In this document: positions 34,531 through 43,577 of the stretch, one piece after another | Numbering within the stretch: position 1 is the first letter of the stretch | Layout: the number at the start of each line of letters is the position of its first letter | Origin: an uncultured Helicobacter sp. | Lineage (GTDB): Bacteria; Campylobacterota; Campylobacteria; Campylobacterales; Helicobacteraceae | Direction: 5' to 3' | Assembly: GCA_949287835.1 (NCBI GenBank) | Contig: CASEHV010000023.1 | Location: 1 to 64,000 of the forward strand | DNA length: 64,000 bases | The notes under the pieces: model-generated | Told to the model about the DNA's origin: nothing | The model's database searches: none | Seen by the model: the letters and a program-made list of their open reading frames with translations, nothing else | Position numbers and translations under genes: made by a program

Positions 34531-35556
34531 ATGGAGTTTGGATTCTGGAGTCCTGTATTTGGTAGTTGGCTTAGAAATGTAGATGATGATAGCACGGAGT
34601 GCAGCTGGGAGTATATTCGCGATTTGACACTTAGCGCGGAATCTCTTGGCTACTCTCTTACACTCGTGCCAGAGCTATATTTAAATGATATTAAGGGACA
34701 TAAGGCGCCTGCACTAGATGCGTGGGCAATCGCAAATGCCCTTGCTAGTGTTACTAAGAAAATTGAGATTCTAGCCGCACTTCGTCCGCAGTATCATCAT
34801 GTGGCATTGAATGCAAAGCAGATTACGACTATAAGCCAGATTTGCAACGGACGCTTTAGCATAAACATGGTCTCAGCGTGGTGGAGTGAGGAGGCGCGGC
34901 AGTATGGCATAGACTTTGATAGTCATGATGATAGATATACACTAACGCGTGAGTATAGCGAGGCGTTGCGTAGCTTTTGGAGAGATAGTCCCAGTAATTA
35001 TAAGGGCAAGTATTTTAGCTTTGAGTCTTCATATAATGAGCCAAAGCCAAAAGAGATGCCGCTTATCTATGCAGGAGGGGAGAGTGAGGTGGGACGTGAG
35101 GCTATTGTGCGGTTTGCGGATAAGTATCTCATGCACGGAGGAACGCTAGAGGAAGTGAGAGAGAAAATAAAAGATATGAAAGAACGAAGGAGCAAAGCGA
35201 AAATGCCACCTTTTCGTGGCTTTGGCATGGCGGTTTATATGATTGTGCGAGATAGTGAGAGTGAGGCACAAGAGGAGCTAGAACGCATTACGACTATTAG
35301 GAATTATGAGGATTATGAAAATTCTTATAAGGATTTCACAGGCAATTCGAATCTAAATGTGGAGATTTCAAAGCAGGATTATAGCGTGTCAAATAGAGGT
35401 CTTCGTCCCGCACTCATTGGCACACCAAAGCAAGTCGCAGAAAAGATAAAAGCCTATGAGGAAGCTGGTCTTAATCTTTTAATCGTGCAGTGTGCGAATA
35501 TGAAAGAGGAGTTAGAGAAAATCGCTAGGGGGGTTTTCCCCATGCTTAGAAAGTAA
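34531..35556 (+). CDS. LLM-class flavin monooxygenase (SsuD/SfnG alkanesulfonate or dimethylsulfone type)
   Basis: Second luciferase-like oxygenase, 341 residues. WLRNVDDDSTECSWEYIRDLTLSAESLGYS, EILAALRPQYHHVALNAKQITTIS, GRFSINMVSAWWSEEARQYG and LIYAGGESEVGREA are hallmarks of the SsuD/SfnG branch, which cleaves C-S bonds of sulfonates or sulfones. It is the last gene of the operon and overlaps or abuts the ATP-grasp gene. A stable hairpin follows. The pair of different oxygenases suggests sequential oxidation steps. Exact substrate is not readable. Confidence 0.9.
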   Translation: MEFGFWSPVFGSWLRNVDDDSTECSWEYIRDLTLSAESLGYSLTLVPELYLNDIKGHKAPALDAWAIANALASVTKKIEILAALRPQYHHVALNAKQITTISQICNGRFSINMVSAWWSEEARQYGIDFDSHDDRYTLTREYSEALRSFWRDSPSNYKGKYFSFESSYNEPKPKEMPLIYAGGESEVGREAIVRFADKYLMHGGTLEEVREKIKDMKERRSKAKMPPFRGFGMAVYMIVRDSESEAQEELERITTIRNYEDYENSYKDFTGNSNLNVEISKQDYSVSNRGLRPALIGTPKQVAEKIKAYEEAGLNLLIVQCANMKEELEKIARGVFPMLRK

Positions 35557-35618
35557 TGTTTAGAATCTAATATCAATCATTTATTTACAACTATATTAAA
35601 TTTAATCCTGAAACATAG

Positions 35619-35659
35619 AAAAGCATTCATCTCTTAATGTTTAAGAGATTTCATGCTTT
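35619..35659. terminator. Bidirectional hairpin between convergent sulfur operon and aldo-keto reductase
   Basis: Arms AAAGCAT..ATCTCTTAA (35620-35637) and TTAAGAGAT..ATGCTTT (35641-35659) with a TGT loop form a long imperfect stem between two genes that run towards each other. T-runs on both sides are weak, but position and strength suit a shared terminator. Confidence 0.7.
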
Positions 35660-35669
35660 GGGGTAATCT

Positions 35670-36704
35670 CTAATATCTAACAACAGGATATGGGTTTCTA
35701 TTATCCACAGTGCCTCTTTGATGCCAATATGGATATGGAATCTTTGTCTGACTTGCCTTATCTAGTAGCTCTATGTGTTTGCTATCTAGCTTTATGCTAC
35801 TAGCATTTAGATTCTCTTTTAGCTGGGATACATTCTTTGCTCCTATCACAAGGCTAGATATAGTAGGTCTGCTAAGAACCCATGCAAGTGAAATTTGTGC
35901 GAATGAATAGCCACTCTCCTTTGCCACAATCTCTAGTGCGTCTGTGATATTAAAGATATGATTCCTATCTACGTCCCATGCACCCGCTGTATCCAGCCTA
36001 GAGCCTTTGATATTCTCAGCCTTTCTTGTAATCTTACCAGATAGCATAGAACCACTTAGAGGACTCCATACAAGCGTGCCGACACCCTCCTCTATGCCTA
36101 GTGGCATAAGCTCATTTTCAAACTCTCTAGCCGCTAGTGAGTAATATGCCTGATGTGCCACGGGTCGCAAGAGATTATTGGAATCTGCGACAGATAGCAT
36201 TTTCATCAAATGCCACGCCGAATAATTACTAACCGCAAAGTATAGAATCTTACCCTGTTTGACTAGCTCGTTTAAAGTCTGCAATGCCTCTAGGTGTGGC
36301 GTCTTAGCATCATAGCAATGCAGATGATATATATCGATGTAGTCTGTCTGCAATCGCTTTAAACTAGCCTCTATGCTTTTTATAATCTTTGCCCTAGAAG
36401 TGCCTACCTCATTTACACCATCGCCCATTGGCATACCTGTCTTTGTGGAAATGATGATAGATTCTCTTTTGTAATCTTTTAGTGCCTCTCCTAGTATGAG
36501 TTCAGAATCGCCGATAGAGTAGCAGTCTGCAGTATCAAAGGCATTGCAACCAAAATCCATACAAGTCTTAATAAGCTGCTTTGCCTCATCTAGCTTAGTC
36601 TCGCCCCAAGTCCTAAACAGCTCCGTGCTACCGCCGAAAGTAGCTGTGCCTAACATCATATTTGGTATAAAAAAGCCGCTATTGCCTAATTGTCTATGTT
36701 CCAT
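35670..36704 (-). CDS. Aldo/keto reductase
   Basis: NADPH-dependent TIM-barrel oxidoreductase of 344 residues. The catalytic tetrad is visible: Asp and Tyr in AFDTADCYSIGDSE, Lys in IISTKTGMP, His in YIDIYHLHCYD. The C-terminal cofactor segment SSLVIGAKNVSQLKENL is also present. It belongs to the YghZ/AKR11-like general stress or aldehyde-reducing group; the substrate is unknown. AAGGAG lies before the ATG at 36704. It follows hypC by 23 bases on the same strand, probably a shared transcript of unrelated function. Confidence 0.9.
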   Translation of the reverse strand: MEHRQLGNSGFFIPNMMLGTATFGGSTELFRTWGETKLDEAKQLIKTCMDFGCNAFDTADCYSIGDSELILGEALKDYKRESIIISTKTGMPMGDGVNEVGTSRAKIIKSIEASLKRLQTDYIDIYHLHCYDAKTPHLEALQTLNELVKQGKILYFAVSNYSAWHLMKMLSVADSNNLLRPVAHQAYYSLAAREFENELMPLGIEEGVGTLVWSPLSGSMLSGKITRKAENIKGSRLDTAGAWDVDRNHIFNITDALEIVAKESGYSFAQISLAWVLSRPTISSLVIGAKNVSQLKENLNASSIKLDSKHIELLDKASQTKIPYPYWHQRGTVDNRNPYPVVRY

Positions 36705-36727
36705 TATATTCTCCTTAACTATATATC

Positions 36728-36979
36728 TTAGCTATAATCCTCTTGGCTAGATTCCATCTCATTGATTATCTGCCTGTATAGCTCAAGGCTCTGCATAGCG
36801 TCCTCTTTATCAATCTTGCCCATTACATAGCCTATATGTAGCAATACATAGTCGCCAATGCTAACTTCCTCTTGCATTAAATCAAGACTTGCCTTTCTTT
36901 GAACACCCAAAGTATCTAGGGTAGCCATATTGTCTTTCTCATCTATGCTTACAACCTTTGATGGAATAGCTAGGCACAT
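36728..36979 (-). CDS. hypC: Hydrogenase maturation chaperone HypC
   Basis: Starts MCLAIPSKV, the invariant N-terminal cysteine of HypC, which with HypD holds the Fe(CN)2CO unit and docks it on the hydrogenase large subunit. The beta-barrel GVQRKASLDLMQEEVSIGDYVLLHIGYVMGKID matches the family; 83 residues is normal. hypD and hypB, next to hypC in H. pylori, are not here. The gene stands alone before an aldo-keto reductase. AGAAAGAT precedes the start. Confidence 0.95.
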   Translation of the reverse strand: MCLAIPSKVVSIDEKDNMATLDTLGVQRKASLDLMQEEVSIGDYVLLHIGYVMGKIDKEDAMQSLELYRQIINEMESSQEDYS

Positions 36980-37252
36980 ATCTTTCTCCGAATTAGTATG
37001 GTGGATTCTAGCATATATTATTTTAATGTTTTAGGATTGCGAAAATATATTTAATACTAAATAAACATTGATTTTTCATGTAGAAGCAAATGTTTATAAT
37101 GTTGATTTTTGCAATTAATATGTTATTAAAAACAAATTGATACCAAGTATAACGTCTTGTTTATGAATCTTAAAATCCATAAAACACTTTACGCGACTTA
37201 GTTTAATATGAAACCAAGTCGTTTTAAAAAATATGTCTATAAGAGTATAACA

Positions 37253-37274
37253 CACCGTTATTTTATAAACGGTG
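37253..37274. terminator. Hairpin over the aspA stop codon
   Basis: Arms CACCGTT (37253-37259) and AACGGTG (37268-37274) with an ATTTTATA loop. The aspA stop lies in it. A T-run after it on the aspA strand is lacking, so a terminator role is uncertain. Confidence 0.35.
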
Positions 37275-38700
37275 AATGTTTTTGGAATTTCGCTTTATCC
37301 TCGGCACTCATGTGTGGATTTAGCATATTTGCAGGCTGGAATATCTCATCTAGCTGCTCCTTGCTTAGAAGTCCCCTCTCTAGTGCTATGTCATATACCC
37401 TCTTGCCTGTGGTTAGAGCCTCTTTTGCTATCGAGGCTGAGTTCTCATAGCCTATGTAAGGGTTTAGTGCGGTAACAATGCCTATGCTATTTAGCACAAA
37501 ATCTTTACAAATTTGCTCATTTGCACTGATTCCATTCACACATTTATCCGCTAAAGTAAGCATAGCATTTCGCATCATAGAGATGGAGTTAAACAATCCA
37601 TAAGCCATCACAGGCTCGAATACATTTAGCTGTAGCTGTCCGCCCTCTGCGGCAAAGCTAACAGTTACATCATTACCGATGACTGCATAGCACACTTGAT
37701 TTACCACTTCTGGAATCACGGGATTAACTTTTCCCGGCATAATGGAGCTACCGGGCTGCATTTTTGGTAGATTGATTTCATTTAGCCCCGCCCTAGGACC
37801 AGAGCTTAATAATCGCAAGTCATTACACATTTTAGAAAGCTTCACTGCTACCCGCTTTAGCACACCGCTAATTTGCACATAAGCACCTGTATCCTGCGTA
37901 GCCTCTATTAAGTCATCTGCAGTTTTGAAAGGATTGCCTGTAACCTCGCATAGCCTTTTTTGCACAATTTTAGGATAGTCTGGGTGAGAGTTGATTCCCG
38001 TGCCTATGGCAGTTCCGCCCATATTTATTTCTGTAACAAGCTCTCTAGCCTCTAGGATTCTCTGTATATCCTCACCTATCATCACAGAGAAAGTATGAAA
38101 CTCCTGTCCCAAAGTCATAGGCACGGCGTCTTGTAGCTGTGTGCGTCCCATTTTTAGGACATCTTTAAACTCAGTAGCCTTTTTCTCAAAGCTCTGTTTT
38201 AAAACTTCCATATCACCAGCAAGCAAAGATAGCTCATCATACAATGCCACATGTATGGCAGTGGGATATGCGTCATTGGTGGATTGGGATAGATTCACAT
38301 GGTCGTTTGGATGGCAGTGTGCGTAATCACCTTTTTTATGCCCCATGATTTCTAGTGCGACATTTGCTATGACCTCGTTTGTATTCATATTTGTGCTAGT
38401 GCCAGCACCGCCTTGTATCATATCTACGACAAATTGGTCTATAAACTCCCCTGCTATTAGCCTATCACATGCCTTACAAATCGCATCTTTCCTTGCATCA
38501 TCTAGTAGCTTTAACTCATGATTGGCTAGTGCAGCGGCTTTTTTTACTTGTGCAAATGCTTTTACAAATCCCGGATAACTGCTTAGTTTATCACCTGTGA
38601 TGTTGAAATTCTGCAATGCTCTAAAGGTCTGCACACCATAATATACATCGTCCTCAATCTCCAGCTCACCTATGAAATCATGCTCTACTCGTTTTCCCAT
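37258..38700 (-). CDS. aspA: Aspartate ammonia-lyase
   Basis: Converts L-aspartate to fumarate and ammonia. Fumarase/aspartase signature GSSIMPGKVNPVIPE carries the catalytic Ser, with the second site segment QSTNDAYPTAIHVAL and TQDTGAYVQISG. Long for the class by the usual N-terminal EHDFIGELEIEDDVYYGVQT. The open frame extends 12 codons further but AGGAG before the ATG at 38700 (MGKRVEHDF) decides the start. With the PEB1-type importer this would feed fumarate respiration and the TCA pathway; Campylobacter relatives live on aspartate this way. Confidence 0.96.
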   Translation of the reverse strand: MGKRVEHDFIGELEIEDDVYYGVQTFRALQNFNITGDKLSSYPGFVKAFAQVKKAAALANHELKLLDDARKDAICKACDRLIAGEFIDQFVVDMIQGGAGTSTNMNTNEVIANVALEIMGHKKGDYAHCHPNDHVNLSQSTNDAYPTAIHVALYDELSLLAGDMEVLKQSFEKKATEFKDVLKMGRTQLQDAVPMTLGQEFHTFSVMIGEDIQRILEARELVTEINMGGTAIGTGINSHPDYPKIVQKRLCEVTGNPFKTADDLIEATQDTGAYVQISGVLKRVAVKLSKMCNDLRLLSSGPRAGLNEINLPKMQPGSSIMPGKVNPVIPEVVNQVCYAVIGNDVTVSFAAEGGQLQLNVFEPVMAYGLFNSISMMRNAMLTLADKCVNGISANEQICKDFVLNSIGIVTALNPYIGYENSASIAKEALTTGKRVYDIALERGLLSKEQLDEIFQPANMLNPHMSAEDKAKFQKHSPFIK

Positions 38701-38839
38701 AGAATCTCCTAATAAAAAATTCACAAATTGTAGCATATAACAAATTTAATATCAAAATTCATAGAAGAAATTACAAAATATGACGGACATTATAAAGTCG
38801 GATTTACAAAATTTTAGAAAATTCACAATCTAATTATCA

Positions 38840-39379
38840 TTATTTTGGGCATTCTAGTAGAATATTTGCCACGCCTCTATTTGGTATAGAATCTAAATTG
38901 ATAAGTAATTGCGTATTTTCTTTCTGTGTCTCAAATGTACGTGATATGACAAGAGAGCATTTAAAAAGGTTATTTGGCATTGGTTCTACTTTGTAAAAAT
39001 TCCCAGCAAAATGTTCTACTTTATAGACATTTGGTGCCATTGTGGAGTATTGATTTGTCTTATTGCGTGAGTGGCGATAGAATGTTATTGCATTATTGTC
39101 AGAGCGGAAAATTGTGTAATTTCCATTATTGTATATGCCTTTTGAGACGATTTGTGATTCATGTTTTGGACTTAGTAACTCTTGTGATATTTCTAGCATT
39201 TTTCCATAAGGAGTATCCTGCAACATATCTGTGCTAACGGGTATTACGTAAGATGTAACAAATACTAGGATATTAGAATCTGTTTTGCTTTTTTGATATG
39301 ATTCCTTATCCTCTTCTAAAAATCCATCTGCATACATATATGATGCAAGTAAAAGTAAAATAAAAATACGAAAATACAT
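38840..39379 (-). CDS. Secreted protein of unknown function
   Basis: Not recognised. From the ATG at 39379 it has an N-terminal signal MYFRIFILLLLASYMYADG, then 160 residues of polar, probably periplasmic sequence with Tyr/Phe-rich beta segments (NGNYTIFRSDNNAITFYRHSRNK, VEHFAGNFYKVEPM) and two Cys. A TTG at 39412 would add 11 residues, but the signal peptide begins cleanly at the ATG. It is divergent from flgE, 188 bases away, with no clear partner. Could be a periplasmic lipocalin-like or adhesion protein; no support for either. Confidence 0.6.
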   Translation of the reverse strand: MYFRIFILLLLASYMYADGFLEEDKESYQKSKTDSNILVFVTSYVIPVSTDMLQDTPYGKMLEISQELLSPKHESQIVSKGIYNNGNYTIFRSDNNAITFYRHSRNKTNQYSTMAPNVYKVEHFAGNFYKVEPMPNNLFKCSLVISRTFETQKENTQLLINLDSIPNRGVANILLECPK

Positions 39380-39516
39380 ACATAATCCAAGATGAAATAT
39401 TGCTAATGACAAGCAATTTAGATTCCATATAAGTCGCTTTTACTTAGATAAAATCTTGCAAATAAATACCTCATTAAAACACTTAAAATCCGCAAGAAAT
39501 TTTGCATAATCCACTT

Positions 39517-39534
39517 TTGGAATCAATTTTGCTT
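39517..39534 (+). promoter_or_regulatory. Sigma-54 (RpoN) promoter of flgE
   Basis: TTGGAATCAATTTTGCTT has GG at 39519-39520 and GC at 39531-39532, exactly ten bases between as required for the -24/-12 elements, and it lies about 34 bases before the flgE ATG. H. pylori middle flagellar genes including flgE use RpoN with FlgR/FlgS; flgR is in this window at 52601. Confidence 0.88.
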
Positions 39535-39567
39535 AAAATGCAAATAATTTTTAGTAAAAGGATTGCC

Positions 39568-41724
39568 ATGCTAAAGTCATTATGGTCTGGTGTGAGCGGT
39601 TTGCAAGCACATCAGGTTGCCCTCGATGTAGAGAGTAACAACATAGCCAATGTTAATACCGTTGGTTTTAAATATTCAAGAGCATCTTTTGTAGATATGC
39701 TATCACAGGTTAAGCAAATAGCCACTTCGCCCTATAAGAATGGACTTGGAGGGCAGAATGACTTCTCTATCGGAATGGGCGTTGGAATCAATGCTACCAC
39801 AAAGGTTTTCTCACAGGGAAATACTCAAAATACTGATGTAAAAACAGACTTAGCCATAGAGGGTGATGGGTTTTTCATCATTAGTAGAGATAGGGGGCAG
39901 ACAAAGAATTACACAAGAGATGGCGAATTTCTCTTTGACGCAAAAGGGAATCTTGTAACAAACGGCGGCTATGTCGTGCAGGGGTGGAATCGTCCTCCAA
40001 TCGACCAAGGTGCGGGTGCGACTATGACAGATAGTGAGTTTTTCAAGGTAGATAATACAGGACCGCTTGAGAGCATACAGATTGACCCAGGTATGGTAAT
40101 GCCTGCACGTCCTACTAGCAAGGTAACGCTTAGAGCAAATCTTAGTGCGGGTAGGCATGTAGATGATGTGGTAAATATCTCAGCGCTTGATTCTACAACT
40201 TCCACTGCCGCAGATGGCGTTAGCCCTAAGTATGATTCTAAAGGGAATCAAACTCAGTTAGCCGAGGATTTTGGCGCATTATTTAATGATGATGGCGACT
40301 CTTTTGCACTTAATGAGAATCAAGGTTTTTGGATGAGCTATAAAACCTCTAAACTAGCTAATAATATCGTTACCACAACAGAGCCTAGCGTAGTTTATAT
40401 CAATGGGCAGAAAGTTAGCTTTACAAATGATTCTGGATTATCTGGCACTAGCACTCTTGCAGCGGCAGTCTCAGCTGTCAATGCAGTTAGGGATAAAACA
40501 GGTGTAGAGGCTTATGTGGATAATGGACAGCTAAGACTTGAGAATCGCAATGAGATGGACGGTGATGAGAATACAAAAAACATCGTCATTACACAAAGCG
40601 GGACAGGAGCCTTTGCTAATTTCGTGCAAGGAGATAAAGACATTACTGCTTTCCGCTATCGCTATACAAAGTCTAATGACCCAGATTCTACAACGGGGCA
40701 GTTTAAGACCACAGAGGATTTAAGGGCATTGATGCAGTATGATGCAAATATGATTAAAAATCCTGGTGCGGAGTATAAGGATAGCACTGCCACTGTGGGC
40801 GTAACGGTAAATAAATATGGTGCATTTGAGATTGTCAATAGAGACAATGATAATGGCGTGGTAGAGAATCTACAATTAATGGCTAGTGCGTATAGCTCTA
40901 CACAGGTATCTACAAATGTGCTTTTGCGAGATACGATGAGAGGGCTAAATACCGCATCGCTTGTGGAAGGTGCATCTAGCGTATCAAGTGGTAAGCTAAC
41001 TCACGCACGTCATGCGACAAGTGTGGATATGTTTGATAGTCTAGGAAGTAAGCACACGATTCGCTTTGAATTTACCAAAACAGGTGGCAAGGAATGGAGC
41101 TTTAGGGCTATCGTGCCAGAGCCTTCGCAATTTATCGGTGGCAGTCCAGACCATCCAAATATCTTTGAGGGTGGCAGGGTATCTTTTAATAATGACGGAA
41201 GTCTAGCGGGTATGAATCCTCCTATGTTGCAGTTTGACCCACGAAATGGAGCAGATGGACCACAGAGGATTGAGTTAAGCTTTGGTAAGAATCAAACTTT
41301 CGATGGGCTAACAAGCGTTGATAAACGTTCTGAGACTTATAATATAGCTCAAAATGGCTATAACGCAGGGGATTTAATGGACGTGCGCTTTGATGCCAAT
41401 GGTTCTTTGCTAGGTGCATTTAGTAATGGAAAGACACTTGCCCTAGCACAAGTCGCCCTTGCTAACTTTGCAAATAATGCAGGTTTGCAAGCAGAGGGAA
41501 ATAATATTTTCTCAGAGACAGGAAATAGCGGTGAGCCAATCGTTGGTGCGGCAAACACGGGGCGAAGAGGCGCTGTGAGTGGTTCTAAGCTTGAGATGAG
41601 TAATGTGGATTTAAGCCGTGCATTAACGCAGCTAATAGTCGTGCAGAGAGGCTTTCAGGCAAACTCTAAGGCAATTACGACTTCTGATCAGATTCTAAAC
41701 ACATTGCTTAGCTTGAAGCAGTAG
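39568..41724 (+). CDS. flgE: Flagellar hook protein FlgE
   Basis: The hook subunit outside the rod. N-terminus MLKSLWSGVSGLQAHQVALDVESNNIANVNTVGFK with the conserved flagellar rod/hook motif, then IEGDGFFII and NYTRDGEFLFDAKGNLV; C-terminus SNVDLSRALTQLIVVQRGFQANSKAITTSDQILNTLL. About 718 residues, like H. pylori FlgE and longer than the Salmonella hook because of the large central domains. The frame extends 22 codons upstream, but AAAAGGATT and the sigma-54 promoter set the ATG at 39568. Downstream by 20 bases is a small unknown gene on the same strand. Confidence 0.95.
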   Translation: MLKSLWSGVSGLQAHQVALDVESNNIANVNTVGFKYSRASFVDMLSQVKQIATSPYKNGLGGQNDFSIGMGVGINATTKVFSQGNTQNTDVKTDLAIEGDGFFIISRDRGQTKNYTRDGEFLFDAKGNLVTNGGYVVQGWNRPPIDQGAGATMTDSEFFKVDNTGPLESIQIDPGMVMPARPTSKVTLRANLSAGRHVDDVVNISALDSTTSTAADGVSPKYDSKGNQTQLAEDFGALFNDDGDSFALNENQGFWMSYKTSKLANNIVTTTEPSVVYINGQKVSFTNDSGLSGTSTLAAAVSAVNAVRDKTGVEAYVDNGQLRLENRNEMDGDENTKNIVITQSGTGAFANFVQGDKDITAFRYRYTKSNDPDSTTGQFKTTEDLRALMQYDANMIKNPGAEYKDSTATVGVTVNKYGAFEIVNRDNDNGVVENLQLMASAYSSTQVSTNVLLRDTMRGLNTASLVEGASSVSSGKLTHARHATSVDMFDSLGSKHTIRFEFTKTGGKEWSFRAIVPEPSQFIGGSPDHPNIFEGGRVSFNNDGSLAGMNPPMLQFDPRNGADGPQRIELSFGKNQTFDGLTSVDKRSETYNIAQNGYNAGDLMDVRFDANGSLLGAFSNGKTLALAQVALANFANNAGLQAEGNNIFSETGNSGEPIVGAANTGRRGAVSGSKLEMSNVDLSRALTQLIVVQRGFQANSKAITTSDQILNTLLSLKQ

Positions 41725-41744
41725 TTTATTAAAAGGAGTTTGTC

Positions 41745-42134
41745 ATGGATATTGTATTAGCAATGCTAGCTAGTGAAAGCGCTGAGAAAAGCTATCTTAA
41801 GAAATGGGATAGTTTCCCATACAATGTAGAAAGGAATGTTAGTAGTGATTCTAATGATGTTGCACTTTATCGTTATCTAGTCAATAATGCTATGCAATAT
41901 CCTAAGAGATGGTTTGATAATCAATATGAGGCTAAAGTTCTTGCGTCTGTGGATATACATGACGGACATCTTGAGGTAGTCAAAACGAGTATTTTAGAGA
42001 AATCACAGAATTTAGATGAAAGCGACCTTTTGGCCGAGGTTAGCAAAACGTTAAATAGAGCAAATCAAACATTCCCAAAACCCAGCGAAACGCCTAAAAG
42101 CATGGACTTTTTGCTAGAGTGGAGATTGAAATAA
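41745..42134 (+). CDS. Unknown 129-residue protein downstream of flgE
   Basis: Not recognised. AAAAGGAG before the ATG and only 20 bases after flgE suggest cotranscription. It lacks a signal peptide. The C-terminal half, ASVDIHDGHLEVVKTSILEK then FPKPSETPKSMDFLLEWRLK, faintly resembles the beta-alpha-beta of TonB C-terminal domains, but there is no membrane anchor. It ends three bases before the convergent DUF2147 gene. A flagellum-related role is only suggested by position. Confidence 0.6.
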   Translation: MDIVLAMLASESAEKSYLKKWDSFPYNVERNVSSDSNDVALYRYLVNNAMQYPKRWFDNQYEAKVLASVDIHDGHLEVVKTSILEKSQNLDESDLLAEVSKTLNRANQTFPKPSETPKSMDFLLEWRLK

Positions 42135-42137
42135 AAC

Positions 42138-42611
42138 CTAGTTTGGAATCTTTATCTTTGATGTATCCACTCTTTTAGAAAGGTATGGTTTTATTTCTTT
42201 ATCACTCACTCTTTTCCACTCTATCGTTCTGCCAAAGATTCCTAGAGAATCTTTACTAGCCCTAATCTTTAGAGTATCCCCTTTTACTTTTATGCTGACG
42301 TGGTATTCTGCACCATCTTCAAAATTATATATTTTCCCATCTTTGTATTCATCATCGCTTTTCTTTTTTAATCCCCATAGAAACACAGCACCTCTTAAAT
42401 CCCTATCTCTTAATTCCTTATTTGGATTCTTTGTGTCCTTGCCCCCAGATTTCCCGCTTTTATTTGCAAATCCTAGTGCATGATATTCCCCATTGCGTTC
42501 AAAGACCTCTATGTATGATATATCATCTTCGCTTTTAAAGGAGTAGATTCCAGATATATCCTTAGCATACAAAAATCCAAGCAGACAGAAAAATAGCAAT
42601 AATTTTTTCAT
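42138..42611 (-). CDS. DUF2147-type secreted protein
   Basis: Signal peptide MKKLLLFFCLLGFLYA (cleavage after YA near 16), then a small periplasmic domain starting ISGIYSFKSEDDISYIEVFERNGEYHALGFAN with the typical DUF2147 GxWxxxxxxxxIxIxxxxGxxxGxI pattern and ELRDRDLRGAVFLWGLKKK and DGKIYNFEDGAEYHVSIKVKGDTLKIRAS. 157 residues is normal. Function of the family is unknown. Single gene, convergent with its left neighbour. Confidence 0.75.
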   Translation of the reverse strand: MKKLLLFFCLLGFLYAKDISGIYSFKSEDDISYIEVFERNGEYHALGFANKSGKSGGKDTKNPNKELRDRDLRGAVFLWGLKKKSDDEYKDGKIYNFEDGAEYHVSIKVKGDTLKIRASKDSLGIFGRTIEWKRVSDKEIKPYLSKRVDTSKIKIPN

Positions 42612-42657
42612 ACAAAACCTCTAAATTGAAAATAGCTTTGGATTGTATCAAATGATA

Positions 42658-43206
42658 TTAAGGTTTTGGTTTTTCTTTGGCATAAATGAATACTCTTTTG
42701 TCATATTTAATTATTTGGCTATCAAAATCATTTAATATATGAGATTCTCTCTCGCTATCACTACCCTTAAATAGCAAATATCTACCGCCATTATTTAGCA
42801 AATGTCTGCTCTGCTCTATAAGTTTATCTGCTCTGCACACTGCACGTGATGATATGAGGTCTGCCTTTATATCATAGACGTCGTATGAATATTTGGCAAT
42901 AACTTTTGCGTTTTTCAATTTCATATTTATTAGTGCATAATTAAGAAAAGAAACTCTTTTGCTTCGTGGTTCAAGTAAATAAAAAAAGCTAGATGGATAA
43001 AAACATGCTAAGATAAGTGCAGGAAATCCAGCACCGCTACCTATATCAATGCAAGTATCGAAAGGTTGCAAAAAAGAAATGGGTAACATACTATCATTGA
43101 CGTTACGTTTTATTGAATCATAATCCGTAGAACCGACTAGATTATGAACTCTGCCCCAACGCATTAGCAAATCGCTAAAGGTTGCAATGGCATTATTGTC
43201 TATCAT
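42658..43206 (-). CDS. rsmG: 16S rRNA m7G527 methyltransferase RsmG
   Basis: SAM-dependent methyltransferase with the glycine-rich motif DIGSGAGFPALILACF and the N-terminal WGRVHNLVGSTD helix typical of RsmG/GidB. VISSRAVCRADKLIEQ-like ISSRAVC is the family's active region. 182 residues, slightly shorter than most RsmG but like other Campylobacterota. Loss of RsmG gives low streptomycin resistance in many bacteria. Start at 43206 has AGGAC nearby; the upstream neighbour is unrelated. Confidence 0.92.
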   Translation of the reverse strand: MIDNNAIATFSDLLMRWGRVHNLVGSTDYDSIKRNVNDSMLPISFLQPFDTCIDIGSGAGFPALILACFYPSSFFYLLEPRSKRVSFLNYALINMKLKNAKVIAKYSYDVYDIKADLISSRAVCRADKLIEQSRHLLNNGGRYLLFKGSDSERESHILNDFDSQIIKYDKRVFIYAKEKPKP

Positions 43207-43256
43207 TGCTATGTCCTAAACTAGATGGTAAAGGACAATATAGTCAAAATCGCTAC

Positions 43257-43475
43257 TTAGTTGTTAGCCTTTGCATCATCTGCTTTCATATCATCACTAT
43301 GATCGTGGTTCATATCAGAATCCATAGCATTGTCTGTTGCGTTATCAGTAGTTCCCGCATCCATTTTTTCAGTTTTGGTATCCGCCTTACTAGCTTCTTG
43401 TTTTTTGCTGTCGCCACAGGCAACGAACAATCCCATAATACCAACTAAACAAGCCAACATAAAAGTCTTTTTCAT
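43257..43475 (-). CDS. Small Asp/Met/His-rich lipoprotein
   Basis: From the ATG at 43475 (AGGAG eight bases upstream) a lipoprotein signal ends in LFVACGDSK, with the acylated Cys at about 20. The mature 52 residues are polar and repetitive: TDNATDNAMDSDMNHDHSDDM, rich in Asp, Met and His, and could bind metal or simply be disordered. The frame also extends 15 codons upstream without a signal. Similar short lipoproteins occur in enteric bacteria, but no homologue is claimed. Confidence 0.7.
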   Translation of the reverse strand: MKKTFMLACLVGIMGLFVACGDSKKQEASKADTKTEKMDAGTTDNATDNAMDSDMNHDHSDDMKADDAKANN

Positions 43476-43577
43476 ACTAAAATCTCCTAGAAATAAAATA
43501 CGAGTGGAATTATAACACAATTTATACTAAATCACTTATTTTTTGCAAATAATTTTTTGCGATAAAACATAAAACTT

